NCBI GenBank assembly: GCA_041689935.1
Contig: JBDNFI010000001.1
Span: forward strand, 1 to 64,000
From: CAXBDP01 sp041689935
Lineage (GTDB): Bacteria; Bacteroidota; Bacteroidia; Cytophagales; Cyclobacteriaceae
DNA length: 64,000 nt
Direction: 5' to 3'
The notes under the pieces were generated by a model that saw only the letters and a list, made by a program, of their open reading frames with translations, did no database searches and was not told the DNA's origin. Both the position numbers and the translations under genes were made by a program. How positions within the stretch are numbered: position 1 is the stretch's first letter; each line of letters starts with the position of its first letter. This document shows, in pieces, positions 1-9,781 of this stretch.

Positions 1-305
1 AACCAGTGGAGGAGGGCATCCCACTTACCTTTCTTGCCTAGTTCAAGCGTCCGCTTGGACTTATGTGCTAAAGTGTTTGGGTTCATTAAAAAAGTATTGA
101 ATCGTAATGATTGAGTTTTTTCTTTGTTTATGAGGTCCAAGAGGACGCTTGAACCAGTGGGGGAGGACGTAATCATGAGATCCAAGCGGACGCTTGAACC
201 AGTGGAGGAGGACGTCTTCATGAGGTCCAAGCGGACGCTTGAACCAGTGGAGGAGGAAGTCTTCATGAGGTCCAAGCGGACGCTTGAACCAGTGGAGGAG
301 GACGC
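1..305. repeat. 45-bp tandem repeats with palindromic core
   Basis: Four direct copies of a 45-bp unit start at 131, 176, 221 and 266. The last is incomplete at about 305. Each contains the imperfect palindrome TCCAAGCGGACGCTTGAA followed by CCAGTGGAGGAGGA. Bases 1-16 match the tail of another unit, and 41-60 hold the core in opposite orientation, so the array continues left of the window. Because 45 is divisible by three, the array is open in one frame on each strand (repeating RSKRTLEPVEEDVFM on +), but no start, signal or domain supports a protein. A REP-like intergenic repeat is the best reading. Confidence 0.85.
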
Positions 306-381
306 CTACAATACCCACTTCATCATCAATCAAACCAATAAAATCCTAAAACCTTGAAATCCTAAAAATCATAATCCAGAC

Positions 382-414
382 AAAAAAAAAGGCCTTCCAA
401 ATGGAAGGCCTTTT
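382..414 (-). terminator. Rho-independent terminator of the giant lipoprotein gene
   Basis: An eight- to nine-base-pair stem (GGCCTTCC / GGAAGGCC, loop AAAT) has a run of nine A on the + strand to its left. For a transcript moving leftward this is a hairpin followed by a U run, 30 bp beyond the stop of the 444-4988 gene. Confidence 0.85.
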
Positions 415-443
415 CGATATAAGAATTTAATCTATTCTAAAGA

Positions 444-3400
444 TTAGTTAGTAATGGTTCTAACACCCGTACCTAAGTAGATATCCTTAGCATGTGTGCC
501 ACCAGATACTACCATCACCATTGGTGAGTTGTTAGTACCATAGAACGCAACACCAGTACCATTAACAGGGAAGTTTCTACCGAAGTAGCCAGATCCACCA
601 TTATTAACTCGTACAACACCAGTGAGTGAACCACCAGTATTAGGGTTAGTGTTAGTAATAATTGCAGATACGCCAGTAACTACCACTACAGCACCAGAAC
701 CTACACCTGGGATAGCAGAATAAACCACTAAAGCAGGTATTGTATCGTAACCAGCACCAACAGTTATGATGTTAGCACCAGCTACACGGCCAGTCTGTGG
801 GTCAACAGTTAAAGAGATATACGCTTGACTACCTACGAACGTACCAGGAACAGCAGGTGCACCAGGAACAATAGCCGTTGTAGCAGAAGTGAATGTTACC
901 GCAATTGGGCCAGCGTTACCGCCAGTAGTTGCATAAACACCAGAGCTAGTAAGGTTGATATCCGTAACCGCACCAGCAACCACTACTACAGAACCAGCAG
1001 CATTTCTTGGAAGCTGAGGAACAGTAGTACCAAGAAGTACCAGAGATGCAGCGAAGGAAGCAGATGGCTTAGAAGTATAACCTGAACCACCACTCAATAC
1101 ATTCACATCAACTACACCCATAATAGGTAAGTTAGCGTTTGTAGCGTCAGCAGCAGCACGAATGTTTGCATTTGTGTTGGAAGCAGTTCCTAAAGCAAAA
1201 TTAGTTCCATCATGAGCAGCAACTTCAATTACAAAGTTTGTTGAAGTTATTGGGAAAGTTGGGTTTGCCCAAGAACCAAGCTTATTAATAGCCACAGCTG
1301 ATAACTGACCACCTGTTACAGTGAAAGTAAACTCAGCAATACCCGCATTACCAGCAATTTGTGCGCCATGACCACCTATTGCAGCCTGATTTTGAATAGT
1401 ACCTCTTAAAGTACCATTTGGAGCCATAATACCAGAGCCTGGGTTCAAGATTTGAGCAGAAGTAACTCTACCATTACCATAAACCAAAGTTGGAACAACT
1501 CTAGCAGGAGATCCAACTACAATTGTACCACCAGTTAATGTAATAACAGCAGCTTGAGTGTAACCGAAGCTACCATCAACGATATTGCCACCAGCAACAC
1601 CTTGCGCTAATACTAACGTAGCTGTAGCACCTGTACCACTACCACCAATGAATTCAATCGTTGGTAGACTAGCAGGATTGTAGTCAGAACCGATTTGAGT
1701 GATTGTTACACTCTCAACAAAGTTCGTCGTGTTAATACGGAAAACATTTGGAGTAGCTGCATTACCTGTACCTTCATTACCAGTTTCAAACGCACCACCT
1801 AATAAAACAGCTGGAGCTGGAGCTAGAGGATTTGCAAGAGTAAACGTAATTGCATCAAGTAAAGCATAAGAACCTGGGGTAGTAACAGTGATGCTAGCAA
1901 CCTGGCGTTCTACAATAAGAGCAGTGACCACATTCGCTTGGCTTCTGTAAGCAAAGTGTAATGGATCAGTTCCAGAATTCTGAATTAGACGGAAGTTACC
2001 AGAAGCAACGACTACTTCTTCATAACCAGCACCAGCAACGTTAGCATTACCATCTACATCAAAGAAAGAGCCAGAAGGACCCAATAGAGTAGCTATGTTA
2101 ATGTTAACAACTGGTAAGTTAGCCGCATCATAACCTGTACCTTGAGCAGCAACAACAATTCCAGAAACTCTTACTTCTCTATCAAATGTAGTGACTGCAC
2201 CACCTACATCATTCGTAGAAGTAACAGTAGGAAATAAGTCTTGGATTGCAAATGAAACAGTAACATCAAAACCAGTTCCACCATTGTCTGTAATCCAACC
2301 CATACGACGAGCAGAAACACTAAATGTAGCACCTGGATTCAATTGGTTACCAAGACCAGATCCTGCGAACACTGTTACACCGTTATTAACACCGCCAGCT
2401 AGTGCAACTGAATCTTGTAGTCTAGGACGACGCTGTGTTAATTGATCATCAGTTGCATAATACACACCTGGAGCCCACCACTGGTTTGCACCAACGTTTG
2501 CATTAGGATCAGAGTCAACTCTACCTGTAGTACCTAAAACAGCAGTACCTTGAGCTCTAGTAGCACCACCCGGCAGATTAAAAGTAACTACTGGAGCTGC
2601 ACTATAGAAACCTGAACGTACAACAGGCACAACTGGAGGTCCAGGAAGTGTTCTGTTAGTTATAGTTGACACTTGCTTACGTAAGTTAGCAACACCTTGA
2701 GCACCTGTTCCTTGGCCACCTGGCTGAGAAATAGAAACCTGTGGCGCAGAAGTATAACCAGTACCACCAGCAGTTACAGTAGCACCGTAAACCGCAGTCG
2801 TCATGTTAGCCGTTACCTGAGCATCAGGATTACCACCATTACCACCATTGATCGTTACCGTTGGAGCCACGCTAGTTAGAGTGTATACACCAGCATTACC
2901 AAAAGCAGCAGGAGAAGCAGCAGTAGCATCAAAAGGAGCACCTTGAATAACATTCGTTACAGAGTACGTTACAGAAGCTACAGCAGTTGCATTTACAGTA
3001 GCAGCAATAATAGTAACGTCGTAGTTATTACCTTGGTAACCTGAACCTGGGTTGGTAACTACGATATTTTGTATTTCACCATTCGCATTGATAGTAGCCA
3101 TTGCAGTCGCTTGAACACCACCAATAGTCTCAGGAGCTTGTACAGTAACATTAGGCGCTACAGTGTAGCCAGAACCAGTGTTAGTAACAGAAATAGTCTG
3201 AATACCACCTGACAATGGACCAACAACACCTTGTGCAGAAGCACCGCCACCGATTGCAGCACCACCCGTATTTGCACCAGCATTAGTGCCAGGAACAAAA
3301 ACATTAGCAGGCGCAGGCACCATTACAAATGCAGCAGCGACAGTAGGAACTACAGTTGGAGTAGCAGCAGTAGTAGAGAAGAATGCTCTCACATTAGCAA

Positions 3401-4988
3401 CTTTACCAGTAGCAGCAGCAGCAGCAGTAGTACGTGGGAAATCACGGCCATTCAACTCATCGAGCAATAAAGTTTGATCAGCACCGAAATCATTCACTAC
3501 TAATTCAAGCTCTAAGCCATCAAGAGATGCAGGAGCACCAGTGATAGAGTATGTACCGTCAGTACCAACTACTGCACCACGAGATACAGCTGGGTCATAA
3601 GCCATAGAAACTACAGTACCACCAAGCTCAAGGCCATTAACGCCATTAGCAGATGTATTAAAGTATCTTGCTCTAAAAGCAGTATTATTAGCATTCAAAC
3701 GAGCTAAGATAGGAAGACCCACTGGAGCAACTTCTCTCTCGTCATTAGTTAAATCTTGTTCCCAAGTAATTTGACCGTTCAGCGTAGCAGCAAGAGGGCT
3801 ATCACCCACTGGGAATAAAGCAACTCTAGTACCTGCATTACGCGTGATTTTAGAATAATCTATACCAGCACCAGTAACGCTTGTGCCAAGATCAGCAACA
3901 AAACGAAGATCAGTATGATCTACTTCACTACCTAATACAGTAACAGCTACATTACCTACTCTCATGTTAGGGAAATGTGCAATGCCACCAGCGTCAGTAG
4001 TTGTTTCGTACGTCACGCCATTTTGAGAAGCAATAACGCGGATACCAGCAACATCAGTTTTGGTGTTAGAAGCACCAGCACCGAATGAAGCATTACCAGC
4101 AGGAACCACATTTACAGAGTAATTGATGATACCACCGATTCTAGCTAAAGAGTCAAGTAATAGTTGCATCTCTTGTGCAATTTGACCTGCTTGTGCAGCA
4201 GCCATACTATCAAGCTGAGCCATCAAGTTAGCAATCATTGCAGCCATTTCAGCTTCATGCTCACGAGCTTGCTCGCTAAGTTCAGCTTGGTATAGAGCTC
4301 TTAGGCTATCAATAGCAGCAGCTTGTTCAGCAGCCATAGAAGCCAATTCAGCTTGTATTACTGCTAAAGCAGCAACTAGTTCAGCTTGTTGCTCACGAGC
4401 CATCGTTTCCATTTGACCTCTTAAATTAGCAAGTTCTACAGCATGCGCTTGGGCATTTACAGCAGCTTGTTGCTCTAATTGAGCAAGTAGTGTTGCGTAA
4501 GTAGCATCAAGTTGAGATTGTAGGTTTGTAAGTGCAGTTGCAATTTCAGCTGCTTGCGCAGTAGCTTGCGTAGCTAAAGCAGCTTCATATGCAGCTCTTA
4601 AGCTATCAATTTGAGCTCTCTGAGCTGCCATATTCTGAGCTGCAAGAGCAGCTTGTGCGGCAGCAGCAGAATCCATTGACGCTTGCATTTGAGCAGCCAA
4701 ATTTGCTAACTGAGCCTCGAGCACAGCCTTAGCAGAATCATTCTGAAATTGAAGCGTAAGTTTCAATTGCTCAATCTCTCTTTGCTTGTCTGCAAGAGAC
4801 AAAGCCGTTTGAGCTTGAAGTTGAGCTAGAGCTGTTGCCAACTCGGACTCAGAGCGAAGCTTTTGATCAAGGAGGTCTCCTTGAAGTAAAAGCGCATCTT
4901 CCTCTGTGAAGTCATCACTACAAGAGGATACAAAAATGGTGAGCGCGAAGAACACCATTAATGGTAATACAAATTTGAGTTTTCTCAT
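444..4988 (-). CDS. Giant surface lipoprotein: Ala-rich coiled coil plus Gly-rich GSGYT repeats
   Basis: The 1514-residue product starts with a lipoprotein signal (lipobox FVSSC, Cys23), so it is probably anchored in the outer membrane. Residues about 35-285 are an Ala/Gln/Glu-rich coiled coil built from recurring units such as LAQLQAQ and AAQAAAIDSLRALY. Residues about 290-370 resemble a carboxypeptidase-regulatory-like beta domain. The rest is Gly/Thr/Val-rich with irregular repeats around G[ST]GY, for example TNTGSGYTVAPNVTV, TAGGTGYTSAPQVSI and LSGGSGYTSKP. No enzyme motif is visible. An adhesin or stalk-like surface protein is inferred. It is monocistronic, with a strong terminator. Confidence 0.8.
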   Translation of the reverse strand: MRKLKFVLPLMVFFALTIFVSSCSDDFTEEDALLLQGDLLDQKLRSESELATALAQLQAQTALSLADKQREIEQLKLTLQFQNDSAKAVLEAQLANLAAQMQASMDSAAAAQAALAAQNMAAQRAQIDSLRAAYEAALATQATAQAAEIATALTNLQSQLDATYATLLAQLEQQAAVNAQAHAVELANLRGQMETMAREQQAELVAALAVIQAELASMAAEQAAAIDSLRALYQAELSEQAREHEAEMAAMIANLMAQLDSMAAAQAGQIAQEMQLLLDSLARIGGIINYSVNVVPAGNASFGAGASNTKTDVAGIRVIASQNGVTYETTTDAGGIAHFPNMRVGNVAVTVLGSEVDHTDLRFVADLGTSVTGAGIDYSKITRNAGTRVALFPVGDSPLAATLNGQITWEQDLTNDEREVAPVGLPILARLNANNTAFRARYFNTSANGVNGLELGGTVVSMAYDPAVSRGAVVGTDGTYSITGAPASLDGLELELVVNDFGADQTLLLDELNGRDFPRTTAAAAATGKVANVRAFFSTTAATPTVVPTVAAAFVMVPAPANVFVPGTNAGANTGGAAIGGGASAQGVVGPLSGGIQTISVTNTGSGYTVAPNVTVQAPETIGGVQATAMATINANGEIQNIVVTNPGSGYQGNNYDVTIIAATVNATAVASVTYSVTNVIQGAPFDATAASPAAFGNAGVYTLTSVAPTVTINGGNGGNPDAQVTANMTTAVYGATVTAGGTGYTSAPQVSISQPGGQGTGAQGVANLRKQVSTITNRTLPGPPVVPVVRSGFYSAAPVVTFNLPGGATRAQGTAVLGTTGRVDSDPNANVGANQWWAPGVYYATDDQLTQRRPRLQDSVALAGGVNNGVTVFAGSGLGNQLNPGATFSVSARRMGWITDNGGTGFDVTVSFAIQDLFPTVTSTNDVGGAVTTFDREVRVSGIVVAAQGTGYDAANLPVVNINIATLLGPSGSFFDVDGNANVAGAGYEEVVVASGNFRLIQNSGTDPLHFAYRSQANVVTALIVERQVASITVTTPGSYALLDAITFTLANPLAPAPAVLLGGAFETGNEGTGNAATPNVFRINTTNFVESVTITQIGSDYNPASLPTIEFIGGSGTGATATLVLAQGVAGGNIVDGSFGYTQAAVITLTGGTIVVGSPARVVPTLVYGNGRVTSAQILNPGSGIMAPNGTLRGTIQNQAAIGGHGAQIAGNAGIAEFTFTVTGGQLSAVAINKLGSWANPTFPITSTNFVIEVAAHDGTNFALGTASNTNANIRAAADATNANLPIMGVVDVNVLSGGSGYTSKPSASFAASLVLLGTTVPQLPRNAAGSVVVVAGAVTDINLTSSGVYATTGGNAGPIAVTFTSATTAIVPGAPAVPGTFVGSQAYISLTVDPQTGRVAGANIITVGAGYDTIPALVVYSAIPGVGSGAVVVVTGVSAIITNTNPNTGGSLTGVVRVNNGGSGYFGRNFPVNGTGVAFYGTNNSPMVMVVSGGTHAKDIYLGTGVRTITN

Positions 4989-5370
4989 GTGTATTGGTTA
5001 TTTGGTTAAAAAATTAAACAATTCGGGTGTAATATTAAGCACAGCAATTCACATTGTCAATCTTTCGAATAAATAAATTCGAAAAATCAACGAATTGCTG
5101 GATAATCCGTTTCAGAAGGGGTCGCCTATATATATAAGGTGTAGGCGTAAAAGAAATTGATAGCATTAATGGTTAAATAAAAGATTAAAAACTTGGCGAG
5201 CTTTTAATTTGCACAAAAATATCAGACTTATAGTTAAAAACCAAAAAACCTTTCATATTTTTGGCAATCCAAAACAAATTATTAAAATTCGACGTAATTG
5301 TTTTGAAGATTGGAAACCATTGATTTATTTTAACCTTAGTTTTAATAGTAAAACTTTTTAAATTCACAAT
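4989..5370. other. Divergent intergenic region with a small inverted repeat
   Basis: This 382-bp AT-rich gap separates two divergently transcribed genes and must hold both promoters. CGCCTA at 5123-5128 pairs with TAGGCG at 5142-5147 around a TATATATA-containing loop, which could be an operator or an mRNA hairpin. No coding sequence is recognisable. Confidence 0.5.
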
Positions 5371-6171
5371 ATGAAAAAGACCTTTATCACATCACTGATC
5401 TTGAAGCCTGCTCAATTCAAAATCGCCCTGGTCTTTGCAGGACTATTGGCTTTTACCGGTCTACAGGTAAAGGCTCAGGATGCTGCCAAAGAAGACCGAA
5501 TCACGTACGGAGCCAAAGTTGGTTTCGTGAGAGCAAACATTGCTCAAGAATTCGAAAATGCAGCAGATGCCAGAAGCGGTTTCGCAGGTGGCCTGTTCAT
5601 GACCTACAAAATTAACGACTGGTTGAGTGTATCGCCAGAACTTATGTATGCTCGTTCTGGTGCAAACCTTCGCCCAGGCACGAACATTTGGAACACTTAC
5701 ATTACAGATTATAATGGCTTCCCGCAAATTGGGTTAGCAGATTTTGACGATATTGATATTGTTAAGTCTGCTATTAATATGCACAACGTGGATTTGAATG
5801 CTTTTGCAGTATTCCACCCAGCATTATTAAGAGGTGCAATCCAGCCAAGATTCTTTGCTGGCCCAGCTATTGCGTACAATATGTACACGAGAGCACAGCA
5901 AAGAGCCGTACTGAACATCTTTAATCCTGATGCTGCTATTTCACAAAGCCCAGAATTTTCTGCTAACAGAAACTGGTCTTCAAGAATCAACAATTGGGAT
6001 ATTGGTGCTGTAATAGGTGCTGGCTTAGATTTCAACGCTCATAAGGTGAAGTACACATTCGACATAAGATATAGAGCAGGTATATCTCAAATCAATGCGT
6101 ACAGAAATGGAGTGGAAGGAAATGATTTCCAATCTCAGAACATATTAATTATGTTCGGTATTGGTTTCTAA
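5371..6171 (+). CDS. Outer-membrane beta-barrel protein (PorT/OMP_b-brl type)
   Basis: The 266-residue protein has an extended N-terminal signal peptide ending near VKAQ (about residue 36). Its body alternates polar and aromatic residues as in small outer-membrane barrels: TYGAKVGFVRANI, FAGGLFMTYKINDWLSVSPELMYAR, and a C-terminal strand ending in IMFGIGF. It resembles the porin-like PorT/OmpW-type barrels common in Bacteroidota. The substrate is unknown. The gene is single and followed by its own terminator. The C-terminal aromatic residue fits BAM-dependent insertion. Confidence 0.8.
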   Translation: MKKTFITSLILKPAQFKIALVFAGLLAFTGLQVKAQDAAKEDRITYGAKVGFVRANIAQEFENAADARSGFAGGLFMTYKINDWLSVSPELMYARSGANLRPGTNIWNTYITDYNGFPQIGLADFDDIDIVKSAINMHNVDLNAFAVFHPALLRGAIQPRFFAGPAIAYNMYTRAQQRAVLNIFNPDAAISQSPEFSANRNWSSRINNWDIGAVIGAGLDFNAHKVKYTFDIRYRAGISQINAYRNGVEGNDFQSQNILIMFGIGF

Positions 6172-6196
6172 AACCTAAAAAGATTTGATTGTGAAA

Positions 6197-6234
6197 AAGA
6201 GGCATCCCTGTATAGGAATGCCTCTTTTTTTTGG
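6197..6234 (+). terminator. Rho-independent terminator of the barrel protein gene
   Basis: AGAGGCAT and ATGCCTCT form a stem around CCCTGTATAGGA, followed by a run of eight T. It lies 26 bp after the stop of the barrel gene. Confidence 0.9.
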
Positions 6235-6274
6235 ACCAAAATAGGCGGGAGGAAAACTCGTGGTTTGCCTACGA

Positions 6275-7711
6275 CTAAAAAATCTTATCCGGATTCAGAA
6301 TTCCCTTAGGATCGAATACTGATTTGATTCCACGCATTAATTGCAAATTCACCTCAGAAGTAGCCAATTGCATATAAGGCTTCTTGGCTATTCCAATACC
6401 GTGCTCTCCAGAAAGTGTTCCTTTGAGAGAAACCGTGAGTTCAAAGATTTTCCCGATTCCTTGTAGCACTTTGGAGTTCCAATCCGCATCGGAAATTTCT
6501 TCTTTCATTACATTTACATGCAAATTGCCATCGCCCAAGTGTCCATAGCATACAGTATTGAAGCCATACTCCTTCCCAATTTGCTTAATTCCCGTAATTA
6601 ATGCGGGCAAATTGCCACGGGGCACTACTACATCTTCTGCTTTTGTTAAGCTATACGCATTTACAGCAGGAGAAATATTTCGCCGAATCTTCCAAAGCTC
6701 ATCCTTTTGAGCAGTTGTTTCGGCAAATAAAACCTCTCCTATATCAAATTTCTCTACTACGCCCATCACTTTCTCTGCATCCTTCATCAATACTTCCTCA
6801 TCATTGCCATCCAACTCACACAGAAGATACGCATCCATATTTTCAGGAATCAGCGTGGTGACCTTACTATTGAGCGTATTTTCTACATAGTCAATCGTAC
6901 GAATGGCGGCTTCTCGCTCAAAAAACTCCATGCCAGACGGGATCACTCCAGCAACATAAATGGCAGATATGGCTTTACAAGCTTCTTCGTTGGTACTGAA
7001 TGGGACAAGTAACAGAACAGATTTAGCTGGGAAACCTCTAAGTTTCAGTACAATTTTAGTCACAATTCCTAGTGTACCTTCACTCCCGCACATCAATTGG
7101 GTGAGATTATAGCCAGTTGAATTTTTTAATACGTTAGCACCAGTCCAAATTATCTCACCGGTCGGCAACACTACTTCTAAATTAAGTACGTAGTCTCTTG
7201 TAACGCCATATTTTACTGCCTTTGGCCCTCCCGCATTTTCGGCAATATTGCCTCCAATAAAACAAGAGCCCTTGCTCGAAGGATCAGGAGGATAAAATAA
7301 ACCAAGTTTTTTCACTTCCTCTTGCAATACTTCCGTGATCACTCCTGGCTCTACGGTTACTTGTAAATTCAACGCATCAATATTCAGGATTTTATTGAAT
7401 CGCTCCATAGAAATAACTACGCCATGATGCAAAGGAAGTGCCCCGCCACTCAAGCCTGTGCCGCCTCCACGAGGAGTCACCGGAATATTATGTTGATTAC
7501 ACAGTTTCATAATAGCAGAAATGTGGGCAGTGGTATTCGGTTTCAAAACCACCTCAGGCATAAATGAATAATCCTCTGTTTCATCATGTGAGTAATGATG
7601 CTTCAGGCTATCTTCCACAATTACATGCTCAACACCTAGTATTTCGATAAATTGGTCTATCAAATCAGGAGCTACTTTGCTGAATCGTGCTTGCATTACT
7701 TCCTTTTCCAT
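6275..7711 (-). CDS. FAD-linked oxidase, GlcD/D-lactate dehydrogenase family
   Basis: This 478-residue flavoenzyme has an N-terminal FAD-binding_4 (PCMH) domain. Its signatures are VTPRGGGTGLSGGALP near residue 90 and the PPDPSSKGSCFIGGNIAENAGGPK region near 150. A C-terminal FAD-oxidase domain contains CYGHLGDGNLHVNV and ends GILNPDKIF. The family oxidises D-2-hydroxyacids such as glycolate or D-lactate. No glcE/glcF partner lies next to it, so it probably acts as a stand-alone subunit. The substrate cannot be told from sequence. The N-terminal ATG gives the usual family length. Confidence 0.9.
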   Translation of the reverse strand: MEKEVMQARFSKVAPDLIDQFIEILGVEHVIVEDSLKHHYSHDETEDYSFMPEVVLKPNTTAHISAIMKLCNQHNIPVTPRGGGTGLSGGALPLHHGVVISMERFNKILNIDALNLQVTVEPGVITEVLQEEVKKLGLFYPPDPSSKGSCFIGGNIAENAGGPKAVKYGVTRDYVLNLEVVLPTGEIIWTGANVLKNSTGYNLTQLMCGSEGTLGIVTKIVLKLRGFPAKSVLLLVPFSTNEEACKAISAIYVAGVIPSGMEFFEREAAIRTIDYVENTLNSKVTTLIPENMDAYLLCELDGNDEEVLMKDAEKVMGVVEKFDIGEVLFAETTAQKDELWKIRRNISPAVNAYSLTKAEDVVVPRGNLPALITGIKQIGKEYGFNTVCYGHLGDGNLHVNVMKEEISDADWNSKVLQGIGKIFELTVSLKGTLSGEHGIGIAKKPYMQLATSEVNLQLMRGIKSVFDPKGILNPDKIF

Positions 7712-7918
7712 AACACAAAATAAATGATTAAATACTAGATTCTAACGCCGTATTCTAAGGAACTTAACTAATTGGATGCGTCGAAGTTTTGGCATTATGG
7801 GATTTATAATCAATCGGCCATTAATTCCCTAAAATTGAAAATTGCGGGTTCTAAAACCATTTTCATTACAAAATTTAAAAAATCAATAGAAGGATGTCCA
7901 ATAATATTTTCTTTGATT

Positions 7919-7947
7919 TTGCTTTAAACTGAATTCATCTATATTTG
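7919..7947 (+). promoter_or_regulatory. Bacteroidota-type promoter of tRNA-Ala
   Basis: TTG at 7919-7921 is followed by an 18-bp spacer and TATATTTG at 7940-7947. This matches the TTG / TAnnTTTG promoter form of the Bacteroidota primary sigma factor, 12 bp upstream of the tRNA. Confidence 0.7.
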
Positions 7948-7959
7948 CAATCCAAAATT

Positions 7960-8033
7960 GGGGCATTAGCTCAGCTGGCTAGAGCGCTACACTGGCAGTG
8001 TAGAGGTCATCGGTTCGACTCCGTTATGCTCCA
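7960..8033 (+). tRNA. tRNA-Ala (GGC)
   Basis: A 74-nt cloverleaf: acceptor GGGGCAT pairs with ATGCTCC and includes the G3-U70 wobble that is the alanine identity element. The D arm is AGCTCAGCTGGCTAGAGCGC. The anticodon loop CTGGCAG sits on stem CTACA/TGTAG and gives anticodon GGC. The T loop is TTCGACT and the discriminator is A. CCA is not encoded. Confidence 0.97.
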
Positions 8034-8041
8034 CAAATTAA

Positions 8042-8077
8042 AAAAGCCTATCTAATTCATTTTTAGATAGGCTTTTA
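8042..8077. terminator. Bidirectional terminator between tRNA-Ala and the ALDH7 gene
   Basis: AAAAGCCTATCTA and TAGATAGGCTTTT form a long stem with A and T runs on either side, so it can end both the tRNA transcript and the leftward aldehyde dehydrogenase transcript. Confidence 0.85.
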
Positions 8078-8111
8078 CATTTCTATTTGTTCGGCTTTAT
8101 GGCATCAAATA

Positions 8112-9659
8112 CTACAAATCAAATTTAATACCCTGCGCTAGCGGGAGGGTATTGCCATAATTGATGGTATTGGTTTGCCTACGCATATAGGCTTTCCAAG
8201 CATCCGAACCAGACTCTCTTCCTCCTCCGGTTTCCTTTTCTCCACCAAAAGCTCCACCAATCTCCGCACCCGATGTCCCAATATTGACGTTGGCAATGCC
8301 GCAATCGGACCCTTTGTGAGATAAAAACTGCTCTGCCTCCCGCAAGTTTAGGGACATCAGAGAAGATGATAAGCCTTGAGGCACGCTATTTTGGACGTGC
8401 ATCGCTTCCTCAAAGGATTTGTAGCTCAATATATATAATATAGGAGCAAACGTTTCCTGCTGCACTATTTCCCACTCTGGCTGAGCACAATAAATGGCCG
8501 GCTTCACAAAACAGCCTGATTCATATCCTTCACCAGTCAACACCCCTCCTGCGACTACGGCTTCGGCGTTTTTCGCTTCCAAGGTCTTAATAGCTGATTG
8601 ATAAGATTTCACTGCATCTTGGTCGATAAGTGGCCCAACATGGATTTTCTCATCCAAAGGATTGCCTATTTTCAATTGCGCATAGGCAGATTTGAGCTGC
8701 TCCTTCACCGAATCGAGCATAGACTCGTGTACAATTAGCCTGCGGGTGGACGTACAACGCTGGCCACAAGTGCCCACCGCACCAAAAACTGCTCCTGGAA
8801 TAGCAATGTTCAAATCAGCATTCGGCGTAATAATCATGGCATTGTTGCCACCTAGTTCAAGGATGGTTTTGCCCAATCGCTTGCCAACGGCCTCCGCTAC
8901 CAATTTGCCCATTCGTGTAGAGCCAGTTGCACTGATTAATGGGATTGCTGGAGAATTGCTCATCATTTCGCCCACCTTGTAGTCGCCTACTATCAGATTG
9001 GAAATGCCTTCTGGAAGATCATTGCGCTTAAAAACCTCCCTGGCTATGTTTTGACAAGCAATGGCCGAAAGAAAAGACTTCTCTGAAGGCTTCCAAATAC
9101 ACACGTCGCCACAAATCCAAGCAAGCATGCTGTTCCAAGACCAAACAGCTACCGGGAAATTAAAGGCAGAAACAATGCCGACCACGCCTAATGGATGGTA
9201 TTGCTCGTACATCCGATGGAAGGGCCGTTCGCTATGCATGGTAAATCCATACAATTGTCTGGAAAGCCCCGTCGCAAAATCACAGATATCGATCATTTCT
9301 TGTACTTCCCCCCAGCCTTCTTGCAGGGATTTGCCCATTTCGTAGGATACCAAGCGACCTAGAGGATCCTTAAATTTCCGAAGTTCATCTCCAATCTGTC
9401 GTACTATTTCACCTCTTAGCGGTGCCGGAACCATCCTCCAATATTCAAATGCCTTTTGTGCCTCGGCGAGAATTTGCTTAAAATCCTCCTCATTGCCACC
9501 GTTACATGAACCTATAAGGCTGCCATCCACCGGAGAGTAGGAATCAAATGTACTTCCACGACCGCTCCAGGATTTGCTTCCGGTGGAAATTCCTTCGTTC
9601 GTAGTATTGATGCCCAAAAGAGATAAAGATTCTTGAATGTTGAATGATTGATTTTGCAT
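8112..9659 (-). CDS. Aldehyde dehydrogenase, ALDH7 family (aminoadipate-semialdehyde dehydrogenase type)
   Basis: The 515-residue NAD(P)-dependent aldehyde dehydrogenase has the catalytic Cys in GTCGQRCTSTRR, the general-base Glu in ILELGGNNA, and the cofactor-loop motif SATGSTRMGK. The start ESLSLLGI and the run VSAFNFPVAVWSWN are typical of ALDH7 (antiquitin/AmaB), which oxidises alpha-aminoadipate or related semialdehydes in lysine breakdown. The family assignment is firm. The lysine role is inferred from homology only, since no other lysine-catabolism gene is adjacent. Confidence 0.88.
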   Translation of the reverse strand: MQNQSFNIQESLSLLGINTTNEGISTGSKSWSGRGSTFDSYSPVDGSLIGSCNGGNEEDFKQILAEAQKAFEYWRMVPAPLRGEIVRQIGDELRKFKDPLGRLVSYEMGKSLQEGWGEVQEMIDICDFATGLSRQLYGFTMHSERPFHRMYEQYHPLGVVGIVSAFNFPVAVWSWNSMLAWICGDVCIWKPSEKSFLSAIACQNIAREVFKRNDLPEGISNLIVGDYKVGEMMSNSPAIPLISATGSTRMGKLVAEAVGKRLGKTILELGGNNAMIITPNADLNIAIPGAVFGAVGTCGQRCTSTRRLIVHESMLDSVKEQLKSAYAQLKIGNPLDEKIHVGPLIDQDAVKSYQSAIKTLEAKNAEAVVAGGVLTGEGYESGCFVKPAIYCAQPEWEIVQQETFAPILYILSYKSFEEAMHVQNSVPQGLSSSLMSLNLREAEQFLSHKGSDCGIANVNIGTSGAEIGGAFGGEKETGGGRESGSDAWKAYMRRQTNTINYGNTLPLAQGIKFDL

Positions 9660-9723
9660 GGTATGTTTGATCTATTTTAATAATTGAAATTCCTTTGAAA
9701 GGATTCTCCTAAATAACAATAAA

Positions 9724-9748
9724 AAAAGCAGAGCCGAAACTCTGCTTA
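9724..9748 (-). terminator. Terminator after htrA-like gene
   Basis: AAGCAGAG and CTCTGCTT form a stem around CCGAAA. The + strand carries a run of seven A on its left, giving a U run for leftward transcripts from the protease gene. Confidence 0.85.
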
Positions 9749-9781
9749 AAATTAATAGCTTTTTGTAAAGGAACCTTCCTT

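Noticed and set aside
131..305. CRISPR array at the 45-bp repeats
   Set aside because: The copies are directly contiguous, with no unique spacers and no cas genes in the window.
61..357. Open frames of 77 and 90 codons on both strands across the 45-bp repeats
   Set aside because: They are open only because the repeat length is a multiple of three. There is no signal, domain or independent coding support, and both strands are equally open.
825..3477. Several + strand frames of 60-86 codons
   Set aside because: They lie opposite the giant lipoprotein gene. Their Ser/Thr/Arg-rich translations are shadows of its Gly/Ala/Val-rich codons.
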